Of a stretch of DNA of 64,000 nucleotides, positions 50,105 to 61,425 are shown piece after piece. The position numbers were made by a program, and so were the translations under genes. The stretch spans positions 20,037,807 through 20,101,806 of the forward strand of contig OY783206.1 of assembly GCA_963678705.1 (NCBI GenBank), written 5' to 3'. Every line of letters begins with the position of its first letter. Position 1 is the first letter of the stretch. Origin of the DNA: Panorpa germanica. Lineage: Eukaryota > Arthropoda > Insecta > Mecoptera > Panorpidae. The notes under the pieces are model-generated. The model saw nothing but the letters and a program-made list of their open reading frames with translations, was not told the DNA's origin and searched no databases.

Positions 50105-50539
50105 ATGGGTTTGTGTACTCATCTTTTAGGGGTCGATTTTTTAATTGGTGATTGAAATTGATGTTAATAAATGTATATTGACGTTTTTATTTTAATAAAT
50201 ATTTAAATATTGACGAAGATATAGCAATTAAAAATTCGAATTTTAGTTTTAGCGCTACAGGTGTCGACCATATTTATGACGTAATATGCGGCACTATTAA
50301 GGGTAGATCAGTTACTTGTTCTATGGATAAGAGTTGTTTGTTGAATATGCTATCTCTTTTACGCTCTGTTGTATAAAAGAGATAGCAAGTTATCGGACGT
50401 AATGTCACATGTCTTGGAATGTTCTATAACGTTGAATCCCTTTAATAATGGAAGTGACAAAATGATTTTTTAATTGTTAATATCTTCTAACATTTAGGGA
50501 ATTACCAAATACTTGTATTTAGACATAGGACACAAGCCT
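50105..50539 (-). mobile_element. TGGGCTTGTGTCC MITE (inverted copy)
   Basis: TGGGTTTGTGTACTC to GGACACAAGCCTA, with the hairpin CTATCTCTTTTACGCTC ... AAAAGAGATAGC at 50350-50388. Confidence 0.8.
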
Positions 50540-51409
50540 ATTTATATAAAACTGTACTATATATTGATAAAGTTGGCTATTAGGACCTCAAATGTCCAAT
50601 TACTTTTTAATAACTCCTTACATTTTAGGAGATGTTAACTATTTAAACATTCCCTCAAGTTTTATATTATAGTAGTTTTGAAAAAGTAAATATAATCTGG
50701 ATTACTTATTTCTTCTGTGACGTATTATGCATTTCTAAAACAAGTGACAAAACTGAAATTCAAATTTGATATAGCTATAACTCCATCAACATACATGTAA
50801 TAATATTTAAAAAAATCGTAAGAGAATTACCATTGTTATATCACAAAGCATCCGTCGGTGTCGGTGTAGGGTTCGTATGTTAAAAATGCAAATTTTAACA
50901 GTCAAAATGTGAAAATGTAGTACCGCAAGGAGTATTGAATTTTTTTGAAAAGTTCCTCATTTTTGGAAAGTTTTGAAAAAATAATATTAAATAAATAGCC
51001 ACGCCCAATAATATCTAATTGAATGAATGGAATTTAAGACGTTTTGGATGAACTGGTTTGGTTTGTAGGAGTATATACGTACGCGGCATATTTTGATTGA
51101 GTAGTTTTTCTATATCTGTTTCCATCTAAGCACTAAGCGCGTGAGAATTTGATAAAACGACTGATAAGGTCATAGAACATCTGTTATCAGCATTGTATGA
51201 CAGGTAACATACGCCTACCTCCGTCACTACATTATCAATAACGTCATTGGGCCTATCACAGATTAATATGATATCGCAAGAACTAGGAAAACGTTATTTA
51301 GTGTAGTTCCTGCGTAACACTATTTTTTGAGAGAGTTTTTAAAATTTTGTAATAACGTTTACTTCAGAATTTTTGACAGTTTAGTATCCGAGATAATTAT
51401 TAACAAAAT
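50540..51409. other. Intergenic, repeat-derived
   Basis: 50540-50650 is another partial TGGGCTTGTGTCC-family left half. 50800-50960 is an inverted copy of the CACCGACACCGACGGATG family. No gene. Confidence 0.5.
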
Positions 51410-51790
51410 TACTTTGAACGAAATGGAATAGCGACAGAAGAGGCAGAGAGAAGCAGCGAACAATGAGGAAATGTGGAAGAGGAGCTAAGGCGAAGAGACA
51501 GAGAGACACAGCAGTAGAAAAGAATGACAAAAATTGGCAATAGAAAAAGAAACAACAGATAAAAGAGAAGAGGAAGATAGAAGGTACTGGGAAAATAGAG
51601 AGGAATGGATTTGCAAGGGGTGCAGGAAAGCAATAAACACTCTGGAACACATTAAGGAGTTGTGCGAATATAAAGTAAAAAGTGAAAAGAAGATAAAGCG
51701 GTTTTTGATGGGTAGAGGTGGATGGCGGAGGTAGAGGGAAGAAGAGTAAATGGCAGAGTAGAAATGAGAGGGAGAATAATGAAAGTATTA
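51410..51790 (+). mobile_element. Non-LTR retrotransposon tail, family A
   Basis: The frame at 51534-51734 ends an ORF2-like protein. It has WENREEWICKGCRKA, then INTLEHIKELCEYK (Cys-Cys-His-Cys pattern) and KRFLMGRGGWRR. Family A resumes at about 52600-52690 (AATGCCTAACGGCAAAAAC), so the element is interrupted by 51830-52490. Confidence 0.75.
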
Positions 51791-51873
51791 GTGTTTAAGT
51801 AATTTTTAAGTAGAATGAATGAATAACTAGACTAAGGCCTACTGTCCACGTAGCTTTACCGCATTTACCACTT

Positions 51874-52125
51874 CCCAGTAAACAATTTGGTGAAGTGCCC
51901 TATTTAGTGACGTTTCTATCACTATTTCACTACAATTATAGTTCGCATCAACTTTATCTTCATTTGTATTCCGACAGGTGGAGTGGTTCCGTCATCTGTA
52001 GCCGATAAAGTAGACATTTTATATGAAAAAATGTGAGAAACTGAACTATAAATGAACTCTTTTATGACAAAAATCATGACGCATCTTCAATATGATGTCA
52101 AAGTGACTCCAAAATGTTTACTGGG
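51874..52125. mobile_element. CCCAGTAAACA-terminated MITE, copy 2
   Basis: CCCAGTAAACAATTTGG to CCAAAATGTTTACTGGG. Almost identical, inverted, to 63056-63307. Confidence 0.85.
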
Positions 52126-52309
52126 TTGTTATACGCTTTCTTGTAGGCATTTAAACAAAGGAGGCTCTTTCAACGGAGCTGCAACGTCGCATTTACTTAG
52201 TGGCAAGCAACTGTCAACATGTCATAGCTCTAGCGTACTGCACGACACATAGACGTAATATTATTTTTAAAACAATGGGCCCGGCAGTCAATTCTGTTCA
52301 TATTATTTC

Positions 52310-52482
52310 ATCATACTGATTGAAATACTGAATCATCCTCTGATAACTCTCTTGCAGCAACAAAACAATCTGCGGTTAATGTTCTTTTCGATGTATGGAT
52401 GAAGCCAATACATTCTACGTCTGATTCGTCGTCTTCAAATAAAAGCATATGATATAATAACATCTTCTTCATCACTTGACAT
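52310..52482 (-). pseudogene. Harbinger-type transposase N-terminal relic (second lineage)
   Basis: From the minus-strand ATG at 52482: MSSDEEDVIISYAFI, a stop, then RRRIRRRMYWLHPYIEKNI, and after a frameshift CFVAARELSEDDSVFQS and a stop. The basic-then-HPY...A.ELS..D..FQS pattern is the common N-terminus of HARBI1-like transposases. It differs from the transposase at 58322, so a second Harbinger lineage is represented. The TAAGGCCTACTG at 51835 may be its terminus. Confidence 0.7.
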
Positions 52483-53000
52483 TTTCCCAATGAAAAAACG
52501 TGCTTGTTAAATGATAAATTTCAGAGAACTGAAATGCAGAATATGTACTACATAGTACAAATGAAGCTGCCGTGGACAGTAGCCTTAAGGAATACCATGA
52601 AATGTAATTTAATAGATTTAAGGCGGAAGAATATAATGCCTAACGGCAAAAACATAAATAAAATAATAATAGCAAAGTTAGAAATTTTGAGGCTCACCTC
52701 CCATTTCTGACGGTTTTTGTTTATAACTCTAATATTAATTTTTTCCAAGTTTCTCTCGTTCTCCAACTAGTAGTTCTTCATAACAAATCTTTTTGATAAG
52801 ATGTCTATCATTGTTTTGATTGTTTTTAACAATTGGATATTAACCAATACATCTGATTAGATTTGAAACGCGTCAGGTCATTATTTTGATGATTCTTTGA
52901 TTAGTTTAATTGAAATCAATAATTAATTACGTAGAATTTCTTTTTAAACAGGATGATAATATTGAATTAATTTTTTTTCAACCCAAAAACAACAACGAAA

Positions 53001-53405
53001 GGGGGCGTCCATAAATTACGTGAGGTGTTTTTTTTAATTTTCTGTCACTCCCTCCCCCCCTGGTGAGATGTCGTGAGATTTTATTCAACCCCCTCCCCCA
53101 TCCCCCAATCTCACGTGAGATTTTTCAAAATGTGGGTTTCTTACGTAAACGCGTTGGATTGTTATTGTAAAAAGAAAAAAAAAATTTGCTTCGTGCTTTT
53201 ATTTACGACAATGCATGTATACATGATAAAGCATGTACAATCTAGATTAAATGGACCAAAATAGTATAATTTTTTTTTGTTTCAATCAGAAAAAAAATTG
53301 CGTGATATTTGCCGAGACCCCCCCTCTCTCCAACGGAAGATTAGATGAGATTTGACTCGACCCCCTCCCCCCCTTAAACATCTCACGTAATTTATGGACG
53401 CCCCC
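53001..53405. mobile_element. MITE with GGGGGCGTCCATAAATTACG termini
   Basis: 405 bp. The left GGGGGCGTCCATAAATTACG and the right CGTAATTTATGGACGCCCCC are exact inverses. C-rich and G-poor tracts lie next to both ends. It is noncoding. Confidence 0.9.
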
Positions 53406-54950
53406 AAATACAGGAAAACTGAACACATGTCCAAATTCCGTTCTATCCAGTGTGAATTTATCTTAGACTGTATTCAATTCTGTGTAAAGCTGCTATAGTC
53501 CACTATAAATTTGTAAAATATTGGTTTGGAGTACACCTCCGTACAATTACTCATTCTTCTCATAGAATAATCCACTTTAATTTGAGTAGTGAACAATATC
53601 TTAAATTCTAGAAATGTATTGTACTGATAAAATTAACTATCAGGATTTCAAATGGGATTTGTTTTAACTAGTCGCAATATTATTGAAGATATAAACAATT
53701 GAAATAGTCATTTAAAGAACCAGGATAATTAAAGGGACTAAACTTCGCAGAAACTTAAAGAAACATTTAATATCGTGCCTGTCCTTACACTCTACACCTG
53801 AGTTCATTATTATTTTATTTCTATTATTTAAATATTTTAGTAAACTTAATAGAAATTTGATTTCGCTTCTGTTGGTACAAATTCTTCGATTCCGACTCCC
53901 TGTTCTGGTACGTATAAGAAGTAGTACAAAAATAAAACAATAATACATTAATTAAATATATTTTTATTATAATTATCTATAATAACAATTAAAAATATAA
54001 ACATAATTCTATTCAGACTGCTCATATACAGACTATATCTTTAACAGACTTTAAAAAAGTGAGGTTATGTGTATAATAACCTATAAATAGGTTAAAATAA
54101 CATTAATTTATGCAATATATCAATATTTGTACAAGGTATGCGTGAGAAATTAATAATCGAATATTTTTCGAAAGATATAAATCACATTATTTTTCATTTC
54201 GCATCCGAATGTTCGTCAAATATTTGTATAAAATTCGGTAAATGAGATTCGCTTCATAAGAGACCGTCGTATGACATATAATAAGGTAATCCCTTATTTG
54301 GAACATTTTATCTTTTCTTTAATGTATTTATCGTTAAAAACCAAATACCTAGAATCTATGAATGAATCATATTGGTTAGCGAACAGTGCGTTTTGAGTAA
54401 TAAACAAAAAAATATCTGTCTTCACTTAATTTTAGAGTTATTTTCACTTATAACTTTTTTGTTAGAAAAGTTACAAGAAAAAGTTATTAACAAAAGTTAT
54501 AGATAATACCATTATCTACAAAAAAGCTATTTTCAAAATTTTTATGGGGGTTATAGTTTTCAAGATAAATAAAGAAAACTGATTACAGCTTTATTTTCAA
54601 GATGGCGACCTTTGAACGCCAGATTATCAATAAACCGGATGTGATATACTGAATATTTTTTATCAACATCATAAACTGACGTATTTTGAATGATATTAAG
54701 CACTCCTCACGGCAAGTTTTGTTTTCTGACAACTTTTATTCAAATGAAAGATATGTGGTCTCCAAATCAGAGGTATTGGTTTTTCAACGATTTAAAGTTC
54801 CCGCTTTTTTTACTCCAGTATTGCCAACTACACTCGTCCTGCGGCGTCATTCTTCATGAAGTGAGATACAGATGTGTTATCGAGACATCGATATATGAAC
54901 GATTTTAAAAACAAATCGTTCTTAATATAATTGTTGATACATCGATTATT
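53406..54950. other. Intergenic downstream of the PPxY membrane-protein gene
   Basis: No gene. 54430-54600 has several short inverted AAAAGTTAT repeats. The first minus-strand AATAAA past the stop is at 54735-54740. Confidence 0.45.
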
Positions 54951-57031
54951 TCATCGTACATTTTCGCTAATTATGTACAATTTGTTGTTGTTAATTTCGA
55001 CGCTGTTCAGCGATTTGCTAATGCTGCTACGGCCGTGAACTTCGACGACGGATTCGTATGAAGGAGGCGCGAATTGTTCATAGTCTGGTGGACTTTCCTG
55101 CTGCCTTCGAGCCGCTGGAGAAGACGATTCAGGATCTCGACGATGTTTCTTGCAGAACCCGTCTGTGCAAGCCATCACAACAAAGAAGATGACGAGGATA
55201 GCGAAGGTTACGATGTACCAAATGAACGTGAACGGAGCAGTGGCACCAACTTCTACGGATTCAACTGAAAAAATAAAGAAGTAAGTTAGTTAAAATTATT
55301 TTGGAAATCGACAGCTTGTTCATTTACGTCACCTCTTGAAAACGGTTCTACAGATTTGAAAAAAAAAAACGATATATTGCAGAATAATATCTTACGTAAT
55401 GTTTGACTGGTTTTTTTTAGATTGTTTGACCAGTTCGTAAAAAAGATATAAAGGTAAATTAGATATTTTTTTAAACAGACAACTTAGCACTGCAATGGTT
55501 GCGTTGCATTGGACAGTGTTGTATATGTATATAAAACCGAAATAATAAAATATTATTCTATATGGGGTGTATGTAATATTTGTAATTAATGTCCAACTAT
55601 ACTTTTGCCTACGAAGAGTGGTAATGTATTTTTGAAAAATATTGTTGTTAATAATCACCGGACATGCGCATTTTATCTCTTAAATCAGCGTTTTATCTAT
55701 ATGGCACAAGGCCCATCAGAAAACCAAGGACATATTGATAAGAAAGGTCAAATGCTTCGTCCAGTTCATTAATGAGATATCTCCAAAAAATCAAAATTTG
55801 GATCTATATCTGGATCAGTATTCAGGAATTTTGGTTATCTTTATATTCATAGTTGTCTCACTAATGAACTAGACAATCGATGAACTTGTATGTACTTACA
55901 TTCTTTTTCCTTAAGAGAACTGTCAGTGTGTTTCACATTTTCACCACCAGGAGCAGCACTGTCTTCTAAAACGAAACCTAATCCTAAAGCAATTTGACCT
56001 GAAAATAAAAATATTTTTTTTATAAATTGATTGTATCTAGTTTCGATTACTTTCATATAATTATTATTGATTGGGTTATTATAAATAAGAATTAAATAAA
56101 TCTTATCTTCAAATTATTTTTATCTATAATTTTATCAATAATTATTCTTTTTAAAGTTTTCCATTCATTATGAATTTTAGATTGAGTTTAAGTATTAAGT
56201 CGTTATCTCTCCCTCTCTGTCTCCGTCCACAAAGGAGATATAGCACGCGCGAAGGATTTTGACTGTTAAAAATTCCATTTATAACAAACGAACCCTACAC
56301 TGACACCGATACCGACCTATATTGAAACGGAAACGGATGTTTTGTGATATAACAATGATAACTTTTTTACGATTATTTAGAAAAATTTGGAATCATTCAT
56401 TGAGAATATGACAAATATTGTCGTGTAAAGAAAATTACACCAAGCAGTATTCGTTGTTGAAAGTGAGCTACTTTTGATCGTCAATCATTAACTATTTTTT
56501 TTATTGTATACATGTTTTTATTATAAGTTTACATAGGGTGATTGAAAACAAACGTATGGAAAGTTAAGTGCTACACCCGATTGAGAAATAATTCCGCGCA
56601 GTTATTTCCACTGCTTTTATACTGTTGTATTTATATATCTTATTATGTTAATGGATGTTCAAAGAAATGCAACGACAGATGCATACTGGTTACAAAAATA
56701 TACGCCGACAACAGCATATGGGTTTTGAAGAATTAATTCCGTAGTGCGTGTATCCACCATTCAACAAAATGTTCTACAAAAAAATAAATAAAGAAACATC
56801 TCTCCGAATTTTGTAGAAAATCTACAGGTTTTTTTCCGCACAGAATTAAAACCGTTGGAGTGTCTTTTTCCGTGCGGATTTATTTCTCAATGACGTTTAA
56901 TCTAGTCGTAAAGAAGTTTTCCGTGTTATTTTTCTCATAAACAGAAAATGTGAGCGAATTTTTTTTAAAATTGGAGTAAGTAAAACGAAAATAAAATTAC
57001 CTGCTAGGAGTAGACACTTAAAAGCCACCAT
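54951..57031 (-). CDS. Small type I membrane protein with two PPxY motifs
   Basis: Three exons: 57031-57001, 55998-55900 and 55264-54951, joined in phase into 147 residues. The start MVAFKCLLLAGQIALGLGFV is a likely signal peptide split by intron 1. A short acidic/polar ectodomain follows. Residues about 55-77 form one membrane span (FTFIWYIVTFAILVIFFVVM), followed by Cys and basic residues (ACTDGFCKKHRR) that anchor the cytoplasmic side. The tail carries PPDY and PPSY five residues apart, within ESPPDYEQFAPPSYESV. PPxY motifs bind WW domains, as in Nedd4-family ubiquitin ligases, so an adaptor or trafficking role is plausible. Drosophila Commissureless has a comparable layout, but I see no further similarity. 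I do not recognise the family. Confidence 0.85.
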
Positions 57032-57198
57032 TTTTATTTAAATGTAATGTAAAATAAATTATATTTTTTTTATACACTGTTACAAATTAAATTTTTACAG
57101 ATTTTTTCGAACTATTTTTTTTATAACACACTAAACTTTTTTTTAACAATTTTTTTTATTTATTTTGGTTAAAATTTGCTAATTACTGCAGGTTTCTA

Positions 57199-57239
57199 AC
57201 TGAGGTCTGTCTGCAACTAATGCCAGACCGTCTTATATA
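57199..57239 (-). promoter_or_regulatory. Possible core promoter of the PPxY gene
   Basis: TATATAA at 57239-57233 and TCAGT at 57203-57199. The spacing to the A is 38 bp, slightly long, so either the initiator or the box may be mis-assigned. Confidence 0.5.
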
Positions 57240-57936
57240 TCGATTTAGCACATGTATTTTACGAGATAAGATTTATTCGCTATGATAACAAAAAATCTAG
57301 CGATATCGAAGTACTCACGATTCGTAATATCTTGAAAAACAAAAAAATGATGAAATGTCTTAAGGAGTTAATCGATATAAGATGTCACTCGAAGTGTTAC
57401 TAGTTAGAGATGCTGTAGCTTCACCAATTATAGATCTTTTCATTTCATATTTTAAGACATTGTTGAAAATATATTAAATTTCATGAAAAATAAGTCGCTG
57501 TTCGATATGGCTACCTCTGACACGCGAATTGTCCACTGAATTGTAAATCCTAAATGTGCTAGTGAACCACGACTTAATTTCTACAAAACTACTAAATATT
57601 GATAAAGTTGTCTACCAGGATCTCAAATGTCACATTTGCGAGATGTCTCTCTAACTATTGAGATGGTACCGAGACCATATACGGCGAGACCCGCGAGTCT
57701 CTGGTCTCGTTAACGTTATTTAAAAAAAAAAAATTGGTAGAAAAATAAACTAACAGCAACATAAACGTTCAACCTTTTGTTTTACAAAAAAGCTTAGGTC
57801 GTACATTTACGAAATATAAAATCTGATAAACAAACATCTGTTAAATATTTTACTTTATAATTTTGTCTTTTATAATTTTGTCTTAATCAGTCGGATGTCG
57901 TTCTAATACCGGAAATGACTTGTTTGGAAAGAAACA
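57240..57936. other. Intergenic with a hAT-like 5' repeat
   Basis: 57735-57870 matches 14395-14530 (CAGCAACATAAACGTTCAAC), the flank of the BED-finger relic. CGAGAC-rich sequence at 57665-57710 may be its terminus. Confidence 0.5.
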
Positions 57937-58110
57937 GGGGCGCTATTCCTGAGTTCAATCGAATCGTAAACTCTTCTTCTTTCCGTAAAAATCACTCGAT
58001 TTACTCAAAAGTGCTATTCCTGAAAATTTTACGAAAATTTACGAGCAGAGAAATTGAGTAAAAATGTGAACATTTGCACGTTGACTGATTTAGCTTTCGA
58101 ATGTAAGATC
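57937..58110 (+). repeat. Left terminal region of the Harbinger-type element
   Basis: Starts GGGGCGCTATTCCTGAG; the motif CTATTCCTGA is at 57943 and again at 58014. The inverse of the whole region, with the same 71-bp motif spacing, lies at 62190-62360. Confidence 0.85.
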
Positions 58111-58146
58111 GAACAGCTTCAGGCAAGAATATTTAGTAAAATTAGT

Positions 58147-58321
58147 GTTGAAGTTAACCGTTAACCTAAAATTTTTCTATTACTTTTTATTGCGCTTTAT
58201 ATTAATTCAATAAGAGTATTTAGTACATTTTTTGTGGTTTGTTGAAGTTAACCTAAAATTTTTCTATACCTTTTTATTGTGTTTTTGTTATTGTGTCTTT
58301 TTATTTATTAATTTAATAAAA
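58147..58321 (+). repeat. Tandem duplication upstream of the transposase start
   Basis: GAAGTTAACC...CTAAAATTTTTCTAT, a pyrimidine/T stretch and AATTTAATAA-like sequence occur twice, about 95 bp apart, just before the ATG. It may contain the element's promoter; the deletion derivative at 61351-62360 has it once. Confidence 0.7.
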
Positions 58322-59772
58322 ATGACTTCTCTAAGCAGAACGGCTTTAAATAATTTAGCTTTAGAAGCAGCGGTGTTAAATTATATGGAAAATGAAATTC
58401 AGCTGAGAAAGTACAACCAATATGAAGATGCTTTCGAAATGAGTGATAAGAAATTTGTCAGGCTGTTTCGTCTTACTAAAGATCTAGTAAAGGATTTGAA
58501 CGAGAAATTGATACCTTTTATGAAACCTAAAACAAGGTCTTCTTCCTTAGATCCGGAAATAAAAGTAAAATATATTTTAATTTAACTGCTAATTCTAGTC
58601 AAACTTCTCTTTATTGATCATGATTATTCTATTTAAGATACTAGCGGCACTTCGCTTCTTTGGTGCTGGAAGCCACCAGCAAGATATGGGAGAGAATAAG
58701 TATATCTCCATGAGTCAGCCCTCTGTAAGCCGGAGCATTACTGAAGTCATAAACGCCGTTCATGATAGTGGAATGCTACAACAACATATCCAATTTCCGA
58801 ACACTATAGAAAAATTAAACAAGAACCGATCTGAGTAAGTTATTTTAACTTTTGTCAGTTAGTTTGTTAGTTAGCATTTAAATCTGTTGATACCTATGGT
58901 TCAAATAACATTTTATAGATTTTACGACAAGTATGGCTTTCCAGGAGTCATAGGTTGCATTTATTGCACTCATGTCGCCATATTTCCACCACCTTCGTCG
59001 GATCGAGAATGTCCAGAACATTTGTTTGTGAACAGAAAGGGATACCACTCCATCAATGTGCAATTGGTATAATTTAATGTCTTACAGTAATCCTATCATT
59101 GAATATTGAACGTATTTACTAATTATAATAAATTTCTAGATTTGTGATGCAAATAAAAAAATCATTGGTGTTAACGCGAAATTTCCAGGAAGTGTGCATG
59201 ATTCCCATATATGGAATAACTGCAACGAGCTGCCTTTAATGAAGCAACTGCATCAACATAAACTAAATAATTACTTTTTACTAGGTACTAGTAATACAAT
59301 AATTACAATAATTACTAATAATGAGGAATTAGTGTAATAAATAACTTTATTTATAGGTGATTCTGGATATGCACTACGACCATGGATGATGACGCCGCTC
59401 TCAAATGCAGATCCAGGTTCTCCTGAGGCTCGTTACAATGCAAAACATAGTTCAACACGTAGCATAATCGAGCAGGTTAACGGTATATTAAAGATGCGGT
59501 TTAGATGCTGCTTGAAACAGCGCACACTGCGTTATCATCCAGTAACAGCTGCAAAAATAATAAACACCTGTTGCATTTTGCATAATATATGTATTGAAAA
59601 TAATCTAGAAGATGTGCCGGTATCGTCAGACGATGATTCCATGGACGGGCTATATATGAATCAACATGAAATGCTAAATGTAATGGGTGAATCATCTATA
59701 ACAAGTATCAATAATGCTCTTTTAGCAGAAGCTAGGCGTAGTCAGAAAAATCTAATTAATAGATTTTATTAA
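58322..59772 (+). CDS. Harbinger/HARBI1-like transposase, catalytic Asp1 replaced
   Basis: Five exons, 58322-58564, 58638-58834, 58919-59066, 59140-59284 and 59357-59772, splice in frame to 382 residues (human HARBI1 is 349). The N-terminus carries the helical region with KFVRLFRLTKDLVKDLNEKL. A helix-turn-helix-like part (LAALRFFGAGSHQ ... SQPSVSRSITEVI) follows, then a DDE_Tnp_4 nuclease. The first acidic residue, expected in G(C/V)(I/V)DCTHV, is Tyr162 here (GCIYCTHV, codon TAT 58962-58964). The second and third, D246 (LLGDSGYALRPW) and E283 (RSIIEQVNG), are intact. There are no stops or frameshifts, so decay is recent or the gene is retained. As written it is probably unable to cut DNA. 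The introns are 72-84 bp. It pairs with the opposite-strand gene at 59914-60691. Confidence 0.9.
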
Positions 59773-59913
59773 TAAGAGAATATATATAAATTTTTATGAA
59801 AAAACACTATGTTTAATTTGTAATATACAAGAAGTAGGTTTATTAAAAGAAAAAGTACAAAAAAGAAAATTAAAAATATATCACATTTCATATTTATTTT
59901 AAAAATAATAATT

Positions 59914-60691
59914 TTATTTTTTGATTGCAAAGTTAACACTTTCAAATATTTTTTTTAAAGCTGCAGTCTGATTCAGTATGGCTGCAGTCTGATTGTTAAT
60001 AGCAGCAGTCTGTAGATTTATTGCATCCACCTGCATTTTTTGTCCATTTTTCAATATCTTTAATTTCTCTTCTTGATATTTCTCTCTTGAAATATATTTT
60101 TTTTGTAATAAATCGTTAATGAACGCTGATTTTTTTTCTATTTCAACCAGTCGCCTTTTTGCAGGTTTTCGGGTAGGTGTTTGATCTGTAAATATAAATT
60201 GTATAGAGTTATTTTATAGTTATTATTTATAATATTATTAATTTATTAATAATAATTAAATATTTACCAGCTTCTGAATCAAAATCAATATCCTTTCGTA
60301 GTCTTTTGTTATTTGTTGCAATTTGTTGGTCCTCTGTAAATATCAATTGTATAAAGCATATAGAATATTGATTTATTTAAATAATTAAAAATTTACCACT
60401 TTCTGAATGAAATATTTCTTTACCGTTATCATTAAATTGTATATCTTCATCTCGCAGATATTCAATCTCCTCATAATTTTCAAAATCGATATCCTGTAAT
60501 GTATTGATTGCATTAATAAGCACGCAGAAATGTATTTAGTATATATGTTAATCACATACCCATTTTGGTTCACTTGTCGGCACATTCTTTATCCCTGTCA
60601 TTACAGTATCCCCCACAAACAAAACAATTTTCTCCTCAGACGAGGATAATTTTGTGGAGGTTCTTGAATGTTTTTGATTAACTTGACTCAT
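59914..60691 (-). CDS. Harbinger element companion protein (coiled coil, no Myb domain seen)
   Basis: Four exons, 60691-60560, 60493-60397, 60333-60268 and 60185-59914, give 188 residues with consistent phases and GT-AG borders. The N-terminus is Ser/Thr-rich (TKLSSSEEKIVLFVGD), followed by acidic segments (DIDFENYEEIEYLRDEDIQF; RKDIDFDSEA). A basic patch (RKPAKRR) comes next, then a long predicted coiled coil (SREKYQEEKLKILKNGQK) ending in three QTAA-type repeats. Harbinger elements typically encode a second, Myb/SANT-like protein that imports the transposase and helps it bind DNA. This one sits in the expected place and orientation but shows no Myb helices. A TATTTTAG just before the ATG could be an acceptor, so an upstream exon is possible. 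No family is otherwise recognised. Confidence 0.75.
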
Positions 60692-61159
60692 TTTTATCTA
60701 AAATAGTTAATATATTTACATTTACATATTATTACAAGCAAGTATATATTATTCACATACTCACACGTGCTAATAATAATAAAATTTAATAGTGTTTAAT
60801 TTAATGTTTATATACATTTAATATATTTACTTACTGTTACTTCCTTACTTGCTCACTGAACTGCACTGAACTTTAGCTCAGTGCACTCCCTTCACCCTTC
60901 ATTCCCTTCAAATGTTGAGTCGCCGAGCATCTTAGTTCACTATTCCAAAAATGGCGACTTATGGCGCCTAAAGCGACATTGATGAATTGTACCCTAAGTG
61001 AGGGTACCCTGTGCTGCACTAAAATGAACTAAAATAATTTTAATATATTTACTTACTGTACCTTAATTATTTGCTGTACTTGTAGAAATGAACTGAAATG
61101 TACTATCTCTGCTGAAATGCACTAAAATGATTTTAAATATTATAAATAAATATGGGTTG
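60692..61159. other. Element interior between companion gene and inverted-repeat cluster
   Basis: Contains short direct repeats of GAACTGCACTGAACT/AAATGAACTAAAAT type at 60855-61130. No coding sequence is seen. Confidence 0.5.
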
Positions 61160-61425
61160 CCCGCATTTACTAAAATTCAAAACGTTCTACACAATCGAAT
61201 ACAAATTCTACACAGTCGAATGGAGAATATAAGTTTCGATCACATTCTGGGGCCCTATTCTTGAATTTTGCGAGCAATGTTCGCAATCGAACAGATTCGA
61301 TCGAAACGAGTGAAGTAAGATTCGATCACAATTGAAAACACTATTCCTGAATACGATCGAAACTAACATTCTCCATTCGATTGAATATATTGTGTAGAAC
61401 GTTTTGTAGACCAGCAAAATGCGGG
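61160..61425. repeat. Foldback: inverted arms around a 100-bp terminal-like unit
   Basis: The left arm 61160-61248 (CCCGCATTT ... CGTTCTACACAATCGAATAC ... GGAGAAT) and the right arm 61350-61425 are imperfect inverses. Between them, 61249-61349 starts GGGGCCCTATTCTTGAA and ends AACACTATTCCTGA. The same 100-bp unit occurs inverted at 62361-62460. Confidence 0.8.
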
